This document shows, piece by piece, positions 25,654-34,091 of a stretch of 43,831 bases of DNA. Position 1 is the stretch's first letter. Every line of letters starts with the position of its first letter. A program made the position numbers and the translations under genes. The notes beneath the pieces were generated by a model, which saw only the letters and a list, made by a program, of their open reading frames with translations, searched no databases and was not told the origin of the DNA. The DNA is from Hyphomicrobium sp. (GTDB taxonomy: Bacteria; Pseudomonadota; Alphaproteobacteria; Rhizobiales; Hyphomicrobiaceae): assembly GCA_024230315.1 (NCBI GenBank), contig JAAERO010000444.1, forward strand, positions 1-43,831, in the 5' to 3' direction.

Positions 25654-26361
25654 CTATTGGCCCTTAGAGGCGGAAGCGCGCTGCGTTGAAGCCCGGTCGA
25701 TCAGCTCCTCGACAGAAGGTATGATTCGCTTGATGATTTCGGTAATACCTTTGGAATTCGGGTGAAGCCCATCGGTAAGGTTTAGCTTTGGATTGAGCAC
25801 CACGTTTTCAAGGAAGAATGGGTAGAAGACAAGCCCGTATTCTTCAGCCAAATCAGGAAAAATCACGTCGAAGGCCTTCGAGTAAACTTCACCCCAGTTA
25901 GCTGGCGCGCGAATACCGGCAAGCAGGATGGGAATGTCGCGGTCCTCGAGGCTGGAAATGATTTTATCCAGATTGGCTCGTGTCACTTTTGGGTCGATGC
26001 CGCGCAGAGCATCGTTTCCGCCGAACTCCAAAATGACGGCATCCGTGCCATCCGGCACCGCCCAGGCAATACGTTCCAAGCCCGCCGCTGTCGTATCGCC
26101 TGACACACCGGCGTTGACGACAACCACGTCGTGGCCTCGGGCTTTGAGCGCTTTTTGCAGTTGCGCGGGAAAAGCGTGACATGGCTTGAGGCCGTAACCG
26201 GCTGTCAGACTGTCGCCAAATGCCACGATCCGAATGGGTTTGGCAGGCTCCGCCCGTGCCGTGGGCGCGTCGGCAGCGCTCACGCTCGCATTGACGGCGG
26301 CCAGGAGAACCACCACTTGAGCAAGGCTGCGCCATTTGCGTCTTGCGTTCACCACCTTCAT
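25654..26361 (-). CDS. tesA: Arylesterase / acyl-CoA thioesterase I-like GDSL hydrolase (TesA)
   Basis: A periplasmic SGNH hydrolase of the TesA/arylesterase group, 235 residues. An N-terminal export signal is visible (LAQVVVLLAAVNASVSAADA). The four SGNH blocks are present: FGDSLTAGYG (nucleophile serine), VNAGVSGDTTAAG (oxyanion glycine), EFGGNDALRG (asparagine), and LTDGLHPNSKG (Asp and His). It acts on acyl thioesters or short esters. It diverges from the ABC transporter pair, the same grouping as tesA-ybbA-ybbP in E. coli, and is probably co-transcribed with thpR. Confidence 0.93.
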   Translation of the reverse strand: MKVVNARRKWRSLAQVVVLLAAVNASVSAADAPTARAEPAKPIRIVAFGDSLTAGYGLKPCHAFPAQLQKALKARGHDVVVVNAGVSGDTTAAGLERIAWAVPDGTDAVILEFGGNDALRGIDPKVTRANLDKIISSLEDRDIPILLAGIRAPANWGEVYSKAFDVIFPDLAEEYGLVFYPFFLENVVLNPKLNLTDGLHPNSKGITEIIKRIIPSVEELIDRASTQRASASKGQ

Positions 26362-26460
26362 CTTTCCGCCTCAACGATCATCCAAGCCGATCATCAGGTA
26401 GAAGCGCGGTCAACGTGAGGCAAGTCTCCATTCACCGCAAGTAGCGGAGCTTTCCCACCC

Positions 26461-27156
26461 GTGCACCAGCCGATTGTCGCTCTAGAACAGGTGCGCTTGA
26501 CCCTGACGAGCCGTGCCGGCCCTGTCGAGATCTTGCATGACGTGAGCCTCGACGTTGAGGAGGGCCAATCGCTGGCTATCGTCGGTCCGTCCGGCTCGGG
26601 AAAGACCTCGCTGCTCATGGTGGCGGCGGGTCTGGAGCGCGCAACGAGTGGCGGCGTGCGCGTCGCCGGTCACGACCTCACGCGGCTTAACGAGGATAAG
26701 CTTGCGCTGGTGCGCGGTGCAAACATCGGCATCGTCTTCCAATCTTTCCATCTGGTGCCGACCATGACGGCATTGGAGAATGTAGCGTTGCCGCTGGAAT
26801 TCGCTGGGGATTTGAACGCATTCGAGATTGCGCGCGCGCTGCTCGAAGAAGTTGGCCTCGCGCCGCGCGTCGATCATTTTCCCGCGCAGCTCTCAGGCGG
26901 CGAGCAGCAGCGCGTGGCTATCGCGCGTGCATTGAGCAGGCAGCCGAAGTTGATCCTCGCCGATGAGCCGACGGGCAATCTCGATAGCCAGACGGGAAAG
27001 CACATCGTCGATTTGCTGTTTGGCTTGCAGCGCCGCCGCGATGCGACCCTCATGCTGGTCACTCACGATCAACGCGTGGCCGCGGCCAGCGCGCGCACGA
27101 TCCACATGGCGGACGGCCACATCAAAACTGCAGCGGAGGCACGCGCCGCGTCATGA
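26461..27156 (+). CDS. ABC transporter ATP-binding protein (YbbA/LolD type)
   Basis: The cytoplasmic ATPase of an ABC exporter-like system, 231 residues with a GTG start. Walker [10 protein letters not shown] is at 42-50, the Q-loop is in [21 protein letters not shown], and the signature [14 protein letters not shown] is at 144-157. Walker B is [12 protein letters not shown], and the H-loop is MLVTHD. These match the MacB/LolD subfamily. It overlaps its permease by four bases (ATGA). The pairing with tesA and the large FtsX-type permease points to YbbA rather than true LolD. Confidence 0.93.
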   Translation: MHQPIVALEQVRLTLTSRAGPVEILHDVSLDVEEGQSLAIVGPSGSGKTSLLMVAAGLERATSGGVRVAGHDLTRLNEDKLALVRGANIGIVFQSFHLVPTMTALENVALPLEFAGDLNAFEIARALLEEVGLAPRVDHFPAQLSGGEQQRVAIARALSRQPKLILADEPTGNLDSQTGKHIVDLLFGLQRRRDATLMLVTHDQRVAAASARTIHMADGHIKTAAEARAAS

Positions 27157-29726
27157 CGATAGAAGGGCTCGCCTCCGCTCCTCAAATCCGTGACTGGCGG
27201 ACGCCGCGCCTATTGGGAATCGCAGTGCGTGAGCTGCGCAGCGGACTTTCGGGCTTTCGGATATTTATCGCTTGCGTTGCGCTTGGCGTTACGGTGATCA
27301 CCGGCGTGGGTGCGGTCTCCGACGCATTGCGCGCTGGCTTTGAGCGCCAAGGCGAAGCGATCTTAGGTGGTGATGCAACGTTGTCGCGTATGCATGTGCG
27401 TTCCGAAGGAGCTGAGCGTACCGTGCTTTCGAACCTTGGCACGTTAAGCGAAACCGCGACCATGCGCACAATGGCGCGACGGACCGACGGATCGGACCAG
27501 GCACTCACCGAACTGAAGATCGTGGACGCTAAATATCCCCTCGTCGGTGCGGTGGAGCTGGGCAATGTCGTGCCACTGCAAGAGGCGCTGCACCGGGGTG
27601 CCGTGATCGATCCCATTCTTTTGGAACGTCTCGCCCTCAAGGTTGGCGACCACATGAAACTTGGTGCCGAGGAGGTGGAGATCAACGGTACCATCAAGTC
27701 GGAGCCTGACACCATTACCGACCGACTGACCTACGGGCCGCGCGTCTTGATCTCGCTTGAGACTTTGGAGAAGACCGGTCTTGTGAGGCCCGGCACGCTT
27801 ATCCGCTGGCGTTATGCGCTGAAGCTCGATCCCAGCCGGTCTGCGAGCGAAGATGAGCTGTTGGCGCTGCGTGAGCGAGTCAATTCTGAGTTGCCCGAGT
27901 CTGGGTTCACGGTTCGCGACCGGCGCGATCCGTCTCCCCGGGTCAGCCAGGTGCTGGAGCGCCTGCGCCAATTCCTGACGCTCATCGGTCTCACGGCGCT
28001 GCTTGTTGGCGGCGTCGGCGTTGCCAATGCGGTCGCCACCTTCATCGACAAGCGCCGCAAAGTGATCGCAACCATGAAGAGTGTCGGAGCCACGAGCCGC
28101 ATGGTGCTCACCGTCTTCCTCGTCCAGATCATCGTGGTTTCCGTGATCGGCATCGCCATCGGCTTGCTGCTCGGGACCCTGCTCCCCATCGTCTTGAATG
28201 GGCTCTACGGAGACATCCTGCCGATCCAGGTCGAGATCACCGTGTCGGCTCTGAGCATTCTCTCTGCTGCGGTCTACGGCGTTGCCGTCGCGATGCTCTT
28301 TGCGATTTGGCCGCTTGGCAGGGTTGAGCGCGTCAGCGCCAGTGTTCTCTTCCGCGAGGAGGTGGCGCCAGAACGCACCTGGCCACGCGCCTGGGTCATC
28401 GTCGTGACGGTCGCATTGGCCTTAGCACTCGTTGCCTTTGCCCTGGTCACATCCGACTCAAAGCGCATTGCGCTCTATTTCTGTGGCGGACTTGTCGTGC
28501 TGTTCGCCGTGTTTATTGCGCTGGGTGCAGCCGTAACGTGGGTTGCGCGCCGCGTTCCTCGGTCGCGCATGCCAGAGCTTGCGCTGGCAGTTGGCAACCT
28601 TGGTGCGCCGGGAGGACTGACGCGCTCTGTCGTCTTGTCGCTCGGTGCCGGTTTATCATTGCTCGTCGCGGTCGCGCTCGCCGACGCTTCGCTTATCAAA
28701 GAGCTGCGCGAGCGCTTGCCCATACGGTCACCCGACTACTTCGTGCTCGACATCCCCAAGGCCGACTACCCAGCGCTCACCGCGCTTGTCCAAGAGGAGG
28801 TTCCCGGCACCATCGTCGAGGATGCTCCGATGCTGCGCGGCCGGCTCGTACGCCTGAACGGCACGCCGGTCGAAAAGATCAAAGCGCCGCCCGAGGCGCA
28901 GTGGGTCCTGAACGGCGACCGCGGCCTGTCCTACTCCGACACCGTGCCCGAAGGTTCGAAAGTCAAGGTCGGAGCGTGGTGGGAGACCGGCTATGATGGC
29001 GACCCGCTCGTCTCATTCGAGATCGAGCTGGCAGAAAAGCTCGGCTTGAAGCTCGGTGACACGGTGACGGTGAATATCCTCGGTCGCAACGTTACGGCGC
29101 GCATCGCCAACTTGCGCGAGGTGAAGTGGGAAAGCCTTGCAATCAACTTTGTTATGGTGTTCTCGCCCAACACTCTGAGAGGCGCGCCGCACAATCTGCT
29201 CGCAACGATTTCGCTCCCGCCGGGCACGCCGATGGCTACGGAAGCCCAGGTTGTTCGCAGCTTGGGGCGCGCTTACCCTTCGGTTACCGCAATTCGCGTT
29301 AGGGACGTGCTGGATGCCTTCAACGCGGTGTTCGCAAAAGTGATGACGGCAATCCGCGTTGCGGGCAGCGTGACACTCCTTGCTGGCGCCTTGGTGCTCG
29401 CTGGTGCACTTGCGACGGCGCAACGCCGCCGCATCCTGGAAGCGGTGATCTTGAAGACGCTCGGCGCTACACGACGACGTATCCTCACCTCGCACGTGCT
29501 TGAGTATGTGCTGCTTGCTGCCGTAACGGCCTTGTTCGCTGTGGTACTCGGCTCAATTGCCGCATGGATTGCCGTCACTGAGGTGATGAAAATCCCGTTT
29601 AGCTTTTCACTCTCTGCGGTCGCTTTGGCGCTCTCGCTCTCGACGGGGCTGGTGCTGTTGTTTGGTGGCGCGGGCACTTGGGCGGTGCTGCGCGCGCCTG
29701 CGGTACCCTACCTGCGATCTGAGTGA
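27153..29726 (+). CDS. FtsX-family ABC transporter permease (YbbP type)
   Basis: An 857-residue inner-membrane permease with two FtsX units. A first membrane segment near residues 32-52 is followed by a large periplasmic MacB-PCD-like domain (to about 265). A cluster of three membrane segments follows (LTLIGLTALLVGGVGVANAVATFIDKRRKVIATMKSVGA onward), then a middle pair (about 425-475). After a second periplasmic domain, a C-terminal set includes RRRILEAVILKTLGATRRRIL. This is the YbbP layout. It probably uses the ATPase encoded just upstream; the transported substrate, perhaps a lipid, is unknown. Confidence 0.93.
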   Translation: MTIEGLASAPQIRDWRTPRLLGIAVRELRSGLSGFRIFIACVALGVTVITGVGAVSDALRAGFERQGEAILGGDATLSRMHVRSEGAERTVLSNLGTLSETATMRTMARRTDGSDQALTELKIVDAKYPLVGAVELGNVVPLQEALHRGAVIDPILLERLALKVGDHMKLGAEEVEINGTIKSEPDTITDRLTYGPRVLISLETLEKTGLVRPGTLIRWRYALKLDPSRSASEDELLALRERVNSELPESGFTVRDRRDPSPRVSQVLERLRQFLTLIGLTALLVGGVGVANAVATFIDKRRKVIATMKSVGATSRMVLTVFLVQIIVVSVIGIAIGLLLGTLLPIVLNGLYGDILPIQVEITVSALSILSAAVYGVAVAMLFAIWPLGRVERVSASVLFREEVAPERTWPRAWVIVVTVALALALVAFALVTSDSKRIALYFCGGLVVLFAVFIALGAAVTWVARRVPRSRMPELALAVGNLGAPGGLTRSVVLSLGAGLSLLVAVALADASLIKELRERLPIRSPDYFVLDIPKADYPALTALVQEEVPGTIVEDAPMLRGRLVRLNGTPVEKIKAPPEAQWVLNGDRGLSYSDTVPEGSKVKVGAWWETGYDGDPLVSFEIELAEKLGLKLGDTVTVNILGRNVTARIANLREVKWESLAINFVMVFSPNTLRGAPHNLLATISLPPGTPMATEAQVVRSLGRAYPSVTAIRVRDVLDAFNAVFAKVMTAIRVAGSVTLLAGALVLAGALATAQRRRILEAVILKTLGATRRRILTSHVLEYVLLAAVTALFAVVLGSIAAWIAVTEVMKIPFSFSLSAVALALSLSTGLVLLFGGAGTWAVLRAPAVPYLRSE

Positions 29727-29798
29727 AGGGCCGTTAAGAAACTGCTGAATCGGGCCTCGGAACGTCTGTATTACCGGCAAAATTAGGGGTTGCACGAC

Positions 29799-29827
29799 TT
29801 GAAAGAGACGCACTGGCAGCGCATATT
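29799..29827 (+). promoter_or_regulatory. Candidate sigma-70-type promoter upstream of the Bax-inhibitor-1 gene
   Basis: TTGAAA at 29799-29804 and CATATT at 29822-29827 are separated by 17 bp, about 48 bp before the ATG at 29875. The upstream gene ends at 29726, so a separate promoter is expected in this gap. The match is moderate and untested. Confidence 0.4.
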
Positions 29828-29874
29828 CTGTCCATGATTTGGCAGTTCTCGCCGAACCAATAAAGGATACACTC

Positions 29875-30612
29875 ATGGCTCAGAACAGGTACGCGCAATC
29901 TGGAACCGCCGCTCGTGCGGGCGCAGCGGTCGATGAGGGGCTGCGCGCATACATGCTCGGCGTCTACAACTACATGGCTGCCGGCGTGGCGCTGACCGGC
30001 ATCGTCGCTTACTTTACTTCCACAATGGCCATTAGCAATGGCGCACTGACGCCGTTCGGCCAGATGCTCTACACCTCGCCGCTGCGCTGGGTCGTCATGC
30101 TGGCGCCGCTCGGCTTTGTGCTCTTTATGTCGTTCCGCGCGCAGAAGATGAGCGTGGGTGCGACTCAGATCTCGTTCTGGCTCTTTGCGGCCTTGATGGG
30201 CTTGTCGCTCTCATCGATCTTTCTGGTCTTCACCGGCCAGTCGATTACGCAGATCTTCTTTGTCACGGCGGGAGCTTTCGCGGGCCTAAGCCTCTGGGGC
30301 TATACGACCAAGAAGGACCTCTCGGGCTGGGGCTCGTTTCTGATCATGGGCGTGGTCGGCATCATCATCGCCGCGCTCGTCAATCTGTTCTTGCAGTCAG
30401 GCGCCCTGCAATTCGCCATTTCCGTTATAGGTGTTCTGGTCTTCGCGGGCCTCACTGCTTACGACACGCAGCGGATCAAGGATGGCTACCTGCTGGTTCG
30501 CAACGATGCGACGATGGTTGCAAAGAGTGCGATTATGGGGGCCTTGAGCCTCTACCTCGACTTCATCAATATGTTCCTCTTCCTGTTGCAACTGTTCGGC
30601 AACCGCCAGTAG
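29875..30612 (+). CDS. Bax inhibitor-1/YccA family membrane protein
   Basis: A 245-residue inner-membrane protein with about seven membrane segments, starting at VYNYMAAGVALTGIVAYF. Conserved signs of the family include AGLTAYDTQRIKDGYL with the aspartate pair region, and the last segment LSLYLDFINMFLFLLQLFG. BI-1 proteins act as pH-sensitive calcium leak channels or modulators of membrane proteases in studied cases. I chose the ATG at 29875 (MAQNRYAQSG), with AAAGGA seven bases upstream. A hairpin terminator follows the gene. Confidence 0.94.
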   Translation: MAQNRYAQSGTAARAGAAVDEGLRAYMLGVYNYMAAGVALTGIVAYFTSTMAISNGALTPFGQMLYTSPLRWVVMLAPLGFVLFMSFRAQKMSVGATQISFWLFAALMGLSLSSIFLVFTGQSITQIFFVTAGAFAGLSLWGYTTKKDLSGWGSFLIMGVVGIIIAALVNLFLQSGALQFAISVIGVLVFAGLTAYDTQRIKDGYLLVRNDATMVAKSAIMGALSLYLDFINMFLFLLQLFGNRQ

Positions 30613-30641
30613 GCCGCCTGACGTTGAGACCTTAATGCCTG

Positions 30642-30678
30642 TGAAGAGCCCTGCTTGTCGGGGCTCTTCAGCTTTTAG
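30642..30678 (+). terminator. Intrinsic terminator after the Bax-inhibitor-1 gene
   Basis: A perfect 10-bp stem (TGAAGAGCCC at 30642-30651, complement at 30661-30670) with a 9-base loop is followed by GCTTTTAG. It starts 30 bp after the stop codon. Confidence 0.75.
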
Positions 30679-30687
30679 GGTTGAGGG

Positions 30688-30988
30688 TCTAGAGCACGTT
30701 CCGATCATATTGACCTATTTGACCGGTTTTTTACGTCTGCTGGCCAGGCAGGCTTCACGCCGTGGTCTGACCCGACCACAAGTGAAGCATAACGCCGCCC
30801 GGCGGGCGTGAAAAACCGGCCTGTCATGTTGAAGACGCGCCTCTGGCAACGATGGTGAGCCAAATCAGCCCATCGTCGTCGTTACGCAATTTGCCCGATA
30901 CGCAAGCATCGTGCTGCGTTGCGTGCCTGGCCGAGTGGACTGATTTGGCTCCATCAAATGAGTCAATATGATCGGAACGTGCTCTAGA
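30688..30988. mobile_element. 301-bp non-coding element with perfect 27-bp terminal inverted repeats (MITE-like)
   Basis: The 27 bases at 30688-30714 are the exact reverse complement of 30962-30988, beginning TCTAGAGCACGTTCC. Inside are two more inverted pairs: 30723-30735 with 30807-30819 (one mismatch) and 30851-30868 with 30940-30955 (one bulge). The inner sequence has no gene. Both ends carry TCTAGA, so a TA or CTAG target duplication is possible, but the palindrome hides its exact limits. The right end supplies or touches the TAG stop codon of the DUF2794 gene. No transposase is present, so it would need one in trans. Confidence 0.85.
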
Positions 30989-31364
30989 GCGCGACGAGGC
31001 GCACGCGATCTTCCAGAACGCGTAGAACGCGGCCTAATTCGTGGCCCCGTTTCAAGATCAAGCCCGCCGGCGCAACGACGCTATAGGCGCCTTGCTTGCG
31101 TGCCAGCCGGGGGCATTTCTCAATTCGATAGAGAGGGTACTCGCTCGAACGGCGAAAGACGGAAAACACCGCCTTGTCCCGGCCTACGTCGATGGCGTAG
31201 TCACGCCACTCGCCCGCAGCGACCTTACGGCCGTAGACGGCAAGGATAGTGCTCAATTCGTGCCGATCGAATGTTGCGAAGGGTCCTATATCTGGCCCAG
31301 CGCCTCTGAGTGGAAACCTGCCCGCCCGGTGCGGGCGCAAATTTATGGGTTCCGATTCGCTCAA
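30984..31364 (-). CDS. DUF2794 family protein
   Basis: A 126-residue protein of a conserved alphaproteobacterial family with no known function. The signature block is FDRHELSTILAVYGRKVAAGEWRDYAIDVGRDKAVFSVFRR, followed by YPLYRIEKCPRLARKQGAYSVVAPAG and LKRGHELGRVLRVLE. I chose a TTG start at 31364 because AAGGAGG lies five bases upstream. An in-frame TTG at 31388 would put that site inside the gene. The final codons run straight into the inverted repeat of the 301-bp element, and the TAG stop is within its CTAG. Confidence 0.9.
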   Translation of the reverse strand: MSESEPINLRPHRAGRFPLRGAGPDIGPFATFDRHELSTILAVYGRKVAAGEWRDYAIDVGRDKAVFSVFRRSSEYPLYRIEKCPRLARKQGAYSVVAPAGLILKRGHELGRVLRVLEDRVRLVAL

Positions 31365-31570
31365 CGGCGCCTCCTTATCACAACTCAATCATGATCGCGC
31401 TGGGCGAGGCGAATTTCAAGGGTTTGGTGACCGCGATTGTCCTTTGCAGTGCGCAACTGCCGCACCTAACGAGTGAGGGCACACGGAAAATCCCCGACTT
31501 AGCCTGATTGCGGACCCGCCCTGGTCAATGATCCGCCTCAAAGCGCTGCGAATTATTCGTTGTTGCCTCT
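31365..31570. other. Intergenic stretch, no gene seen
   Basis: This 206-bp stretch lies upstream of the DUF2794 gene and before the structured transcript. It should hold the promoters of both. I find no convincing protein frame and no clear promoter boxes. Confidence 0.4.
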
Positions 31571-31721
31571 TGGCCCGGTCTTGAAAGAGAGGCCCTGGAT
31601 TCTCAGCCCCCCAGCCCCCGGGGCATCTTCGACGGACCGGGCCACATTAGGCTTCATCCCAGAATGGCCCTCGCTCCAAAGAGCGTCCGAAGGACCGGCT
31701 CCTCGCCGGTCCCATTTTTTT
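31571..31721 (+). ncRNA. Candidate structured small RNA or leader ending in a strong terminator
   Basis: Three stem-loops follow one another on the plus strand. The first is a perfect 10-bp stem, TGGCCCGGTC at 31571-31580 with 31635-31644. The second has CGCTC at 31672-31676 pairing with GAGCG at 31681-31685. The third is a terminator at 31692-31721. The G+C-rich hairpins with a T-run are what an untranslated RNA would show. The minus-strand frame across it simply translates the hairpins and is not credible. The 5' end is unknown and may lie up to about 20 bp further left. I could not match it to 6S, SRP, RNase P or tmRNA landmarks. Confidence 0.45.
31692..31721 (+). terminator. Strong intrinsic terminator
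   Basis: GGACCGGC (31692-31699) pairs with GCCGGTCC (31705-31712) around a TCCTC loop. CA and seven T follow at 31713-31721. No protein gene lies upstream on this strand for over 700 bp, so the terminated transcript is probably untranslated. Confidence 0.85.
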
Positions 31722-31782
31722 GCTTGGGCGCTTGCGGCATTGCAGCAAATGTTTATCTCCGATGGCACCTTGAGTTTCAGCT

Positions 31783-31880
31783 CTCCTAGAGCAAGATCGT
31801 TCTTGATGGAATCGCTTAAGCCTTCGCGCGGGAGGGCTGCGGCAGATAAGTGAATCTTGCTCTAAATCAAAAGTGTAGAG
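31783..31880. repeat. Palindromic intergenic repeat, copy 1
   Basis: The first 34 bases are identical to 43491-43524, and the last 31 (31850-31880) match 43555-43585 with one change; the middle differs. The arms AGAGCAAGAT (31788) and ATCTTGCTCT (ending 31863) are inverted copies, so the unit is a palindrome with a variable loop. Such CTAGAGC-type intergenic palindromes are common in Hyphomicrobiales. Confidence 0.9.
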
Positions 31881-31882
31881 AC

Positions 31883-31941
31883 TGATTCATGTTTTACTTG
31901 GAAGCAATTGGCGCTTCCAAGTGAAACGATCAGGCTCTAGA
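31883..31941. repeat. Long imperfect palindrome next to repeat copy 1
   Basis: ACTTGGAAGC (31896-31905) pairs with GCTTCCAAGT (31913-31922) over a 7-base loop. The stem extends outward through GTTTT/GAAAC and, imperfectly, CTGATTCAT/GATCAG. It ends with GCTCTAGAG, the inverse of the CTAGAGC that opens repeat copy 1. The two units may form one composite element of 156 bp (31786-31941). It lies just before the M3 peptidase start and is absent from repeat copy 2. Confidence 0.75.
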
Positions 31942-31955
31942 GGAATCAGGATCCG

Positions 31956-34079
31956 GTGACGAAGCGCGCGCTCCAACGAAACGTGAACCCCAAAAGCAAA
32001 GCAAAGTCGTCAACGCGAGCACGCAAGCCGCAGCGTGCTGGCCTAGTGGCCAATCCCCTACTTGGCAGGTGGTCGACGCCATTCGGCGTCCCGCCCTTCG
32101 ACAAGATCATGCCCGGCCACTTCGCCCCGGCATTCAAGGATGCGATGGCCGCCCACAAAAAGGAGATCACGCAGATCACCGGGCAGGCGGCTCGGCCCAC
32201 ATTCACCAACACGATCACGGCACTTGAGAAAAGCGGCCGTCTGCTTGAACGCGTGAGCCGCGTCTTTTTCAATCTTACCGACGCCGACACGAATGACGAG
32301 TTGCAGCGTATTGAGCGCGAGGTCGTCCCGCACCTTGCCGCGCATGAGACGAATATTCTTCTCAACGCAAGATTGTTCCGGCGTGTGGAGGATCTTTACC
32401 AGCGGCGTAATCATTTGCGGTTGTCCGACGAGCAGGCCCGCATTCTCGAGCTTCACCATACGTGGTTCGTGCGCGCAGGCGCCAACCTCAACAAAAAGGC
32501 TAAGGCGCGCATCGCCGCGATTAACGAGCGTCTGGCATTGCTCGCGACGCAATTCGCTCAGAACGTCCTCAAAGACGAGCAGTCTTGGCGGCTGGTCCTG
32601 GACGGCGAGCGCGACCTCGTTGGCTTGCCGCCGATTTTGCGCGCGACCGCGGCGCGCGCTGCCACCGAAATCGGCCTGAAGGACAAGCACGTTATCACGC
32701 TGTCGCGTTCCAACATTGAGCCGTTTCTGCAATTCTCCGACCGGCGAGACTTGCGCGAGGACGCCTTCAACGCGTGGACAATGCGCGGCGAGACAGGCGA
32801 CGCGACGGACAACCGCGCCATTGTCACTGGAATTGTGCGCTTAAGGGCGGAGCTTTCTGGTCTGTTGGGATTTGAAAGTTACGCGGACTATGCGCTCGAC
32901 GAAACAATGGCCAAGACGCCGGCAGCGGTACGAGAGCTGCTCGAAGCGGTTTGGCCTGTGGCTGTCAAGCGTGCTGCGCAGGAACGGGAGGCCCTGGCGC
33001 GACGCGCGCGCGCGGAGGGCGGGAACTTTAAGATCGCAGCGTGGGATTGGCGCTACTTCGCGGAGAAGGAGCGCAAAGCGCTCTATGAACTCGACGATGC
33101 CGTCACGCGTCCTTACTTCAAGCTCGACAATGTCATTGCTGCAGCTTTCGACACTGCAACGCGACTGTTCGCCATACGCTTCAAGGAACGCCATGACGTC
33201 CCTCGCTACCATCCCGATGTGCGCACTTGGGAGGTGACGGATCGGCGCGGTAGCTACGTCGGCCTCTTTCTCGGCGACTATTTCGCCCGGCCATCGAAAC
33301 GCTCGGGCGCGTGGATGAGCAGCTTTCGCTCACAGTCCAAGGTTGCCGGCAACATCCGCCCGATTATTGTCAATGTATTGAACTTTGCGCAAAGCACCGA
33401 GGGAGAGCCAGTGTTGCTGTCAATCGACGACGCGCGCACGCTCTTTCACGAGTTTGGCCACGCATTGCACGGGCTGCTATCCAACGTAACCTATCCGTCG
33501 ATTTCTGGTACGAGCGTCGCTCGAGACTTCGTAGAGCTGCCCTCCCAGCTTTACGAGCACTGGCTGATGGTGCCCGAAGTGCTACAGCGCTTCGCAGTGC
33601 ACTACGAGACCGGAAAGGCTATGCCGCAGAAGTTGCTGGCGAAGATCAAGAAGGCACGAAACTTCAACCAAGGCTTCGCAACGGTGGAGTATGCTGCATC
33701 GGCCCTGGTTGACATGGAACTGCACGGTACCGCCGGTAACGAGGATCTTGACGTAAATGACTTCGAGCGCACGACGCTAAAACGTATCGGTATGCCACGC
33801 GAAATTGTTATGCGTCACCGCATCCCGCACTTCTTGCACATCGTGGGCGGGTACGGAGCGGGTTACTACAGTTACCTATGGTCAGAAGTGATGGACGCGG
33901 ATGCCTTTGCCGCCTTCGAGGATACCGGTGACGTTTTCGATCGTGCGACTGCACGCAAACTTAAAAAGCACATCTACGCGGCCGGAAATACGCGCGATCC
34001 ACTGGAAGCCTATGTCGCATTTCGTGGGCGCCAGCCAGAGGTCAAAGGGCTTTTGAAGAAGCGCGGTTTGTTGAGTTAA
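31956..34079 (+). CDS. M3 family oligopeptidase (OpdA/PrlC-like)
   Basis: A cytoplasmic zinc metallopeptidase that degrades short peptides, 707 residues with a GTG start. The N-terminal region carries PFGVPPFDKIMPGHFAPAF, typical of oligopeptidase A and dipeptidyl carboxypeptidase. The zinc site HEFGH is at residues 498-502, in LFHEFGHALHGLLSNV, and ARDFVELPSQLYEHWL supplies the further glutamate. HIVGGYGAGYYSYLWSEVMDAD near the C-terminus is also conserved. Preceded by palindromic repeats, it converges on the DUF1223 gene. Whether it is OpdA or Dcp is not certain. Confidence 0.93.
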   Translation: MTKRALQRNVNPKSKAKSSTRARKPQRAGLVANPLLGRWSTPFGVPPFDKIMPGHFAPAFKDAMAAHKKEITQITGQAARPTFTNTITALEKSGRLLERVSRVFFNLTDADTNDELQRIEREVVPHLAAHETNILLNARLFRRVEDLYQRRNHLRLSDEQARILELHHTWFVRAGANLNKKAKARIAAINERLALLATQFAQNVLKDEQSWRLVLDGERDLVGLPPILRATAARAATEIGLKDKHVITLSRSNIEPFLQFSDRRDLREDAFNAWTMRGETGDATDNRAIVTGIVRLRAELSGLLGFESYADYALDETMAKTPAAVRELLEAVWPVAVKRAAQEREALARRARAEGGNFKIAAWDWRYFAEKERKALYELDDAVTRPYFKLDNVIAAAFDTATRLFAIRFKERHDVPRYHPDVRTWEVTDRRGSYVGLFLGDYFARPSKRSGAWMSSFRSQSKVAGNIRPIIVNVLNFAQSTEGEPVLLSIDDARTLFHEFGHALHGLLSNVTYPSISGTSVARDFVELPSQLYEHWLMVPEVLQRFAVHYETGKAMPQKLLAKIKKARNFNQGFATVEYAASALVDMELHGTAGNEDLDVNDFERTTLKRIGMPREIVMRHRIPHFLHIVGGYGAGYYSYLWSEVMDADAFAAFEDTGDVFDRATARKLKKHIYAAGNTRDPLEAYVAFRGRQPEVKGLLKKRGLLS

Positions 34080-34091
34080 TGGCGCAAGGCC

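Noticed and set aside
31553-31768. Minus-strand frame of 71 codons near the structured transcript
   Set aside because: It reads through the terminator and a perfect 10-bp stem, has no family signs, and the region is better explained as an untranslated RNA.
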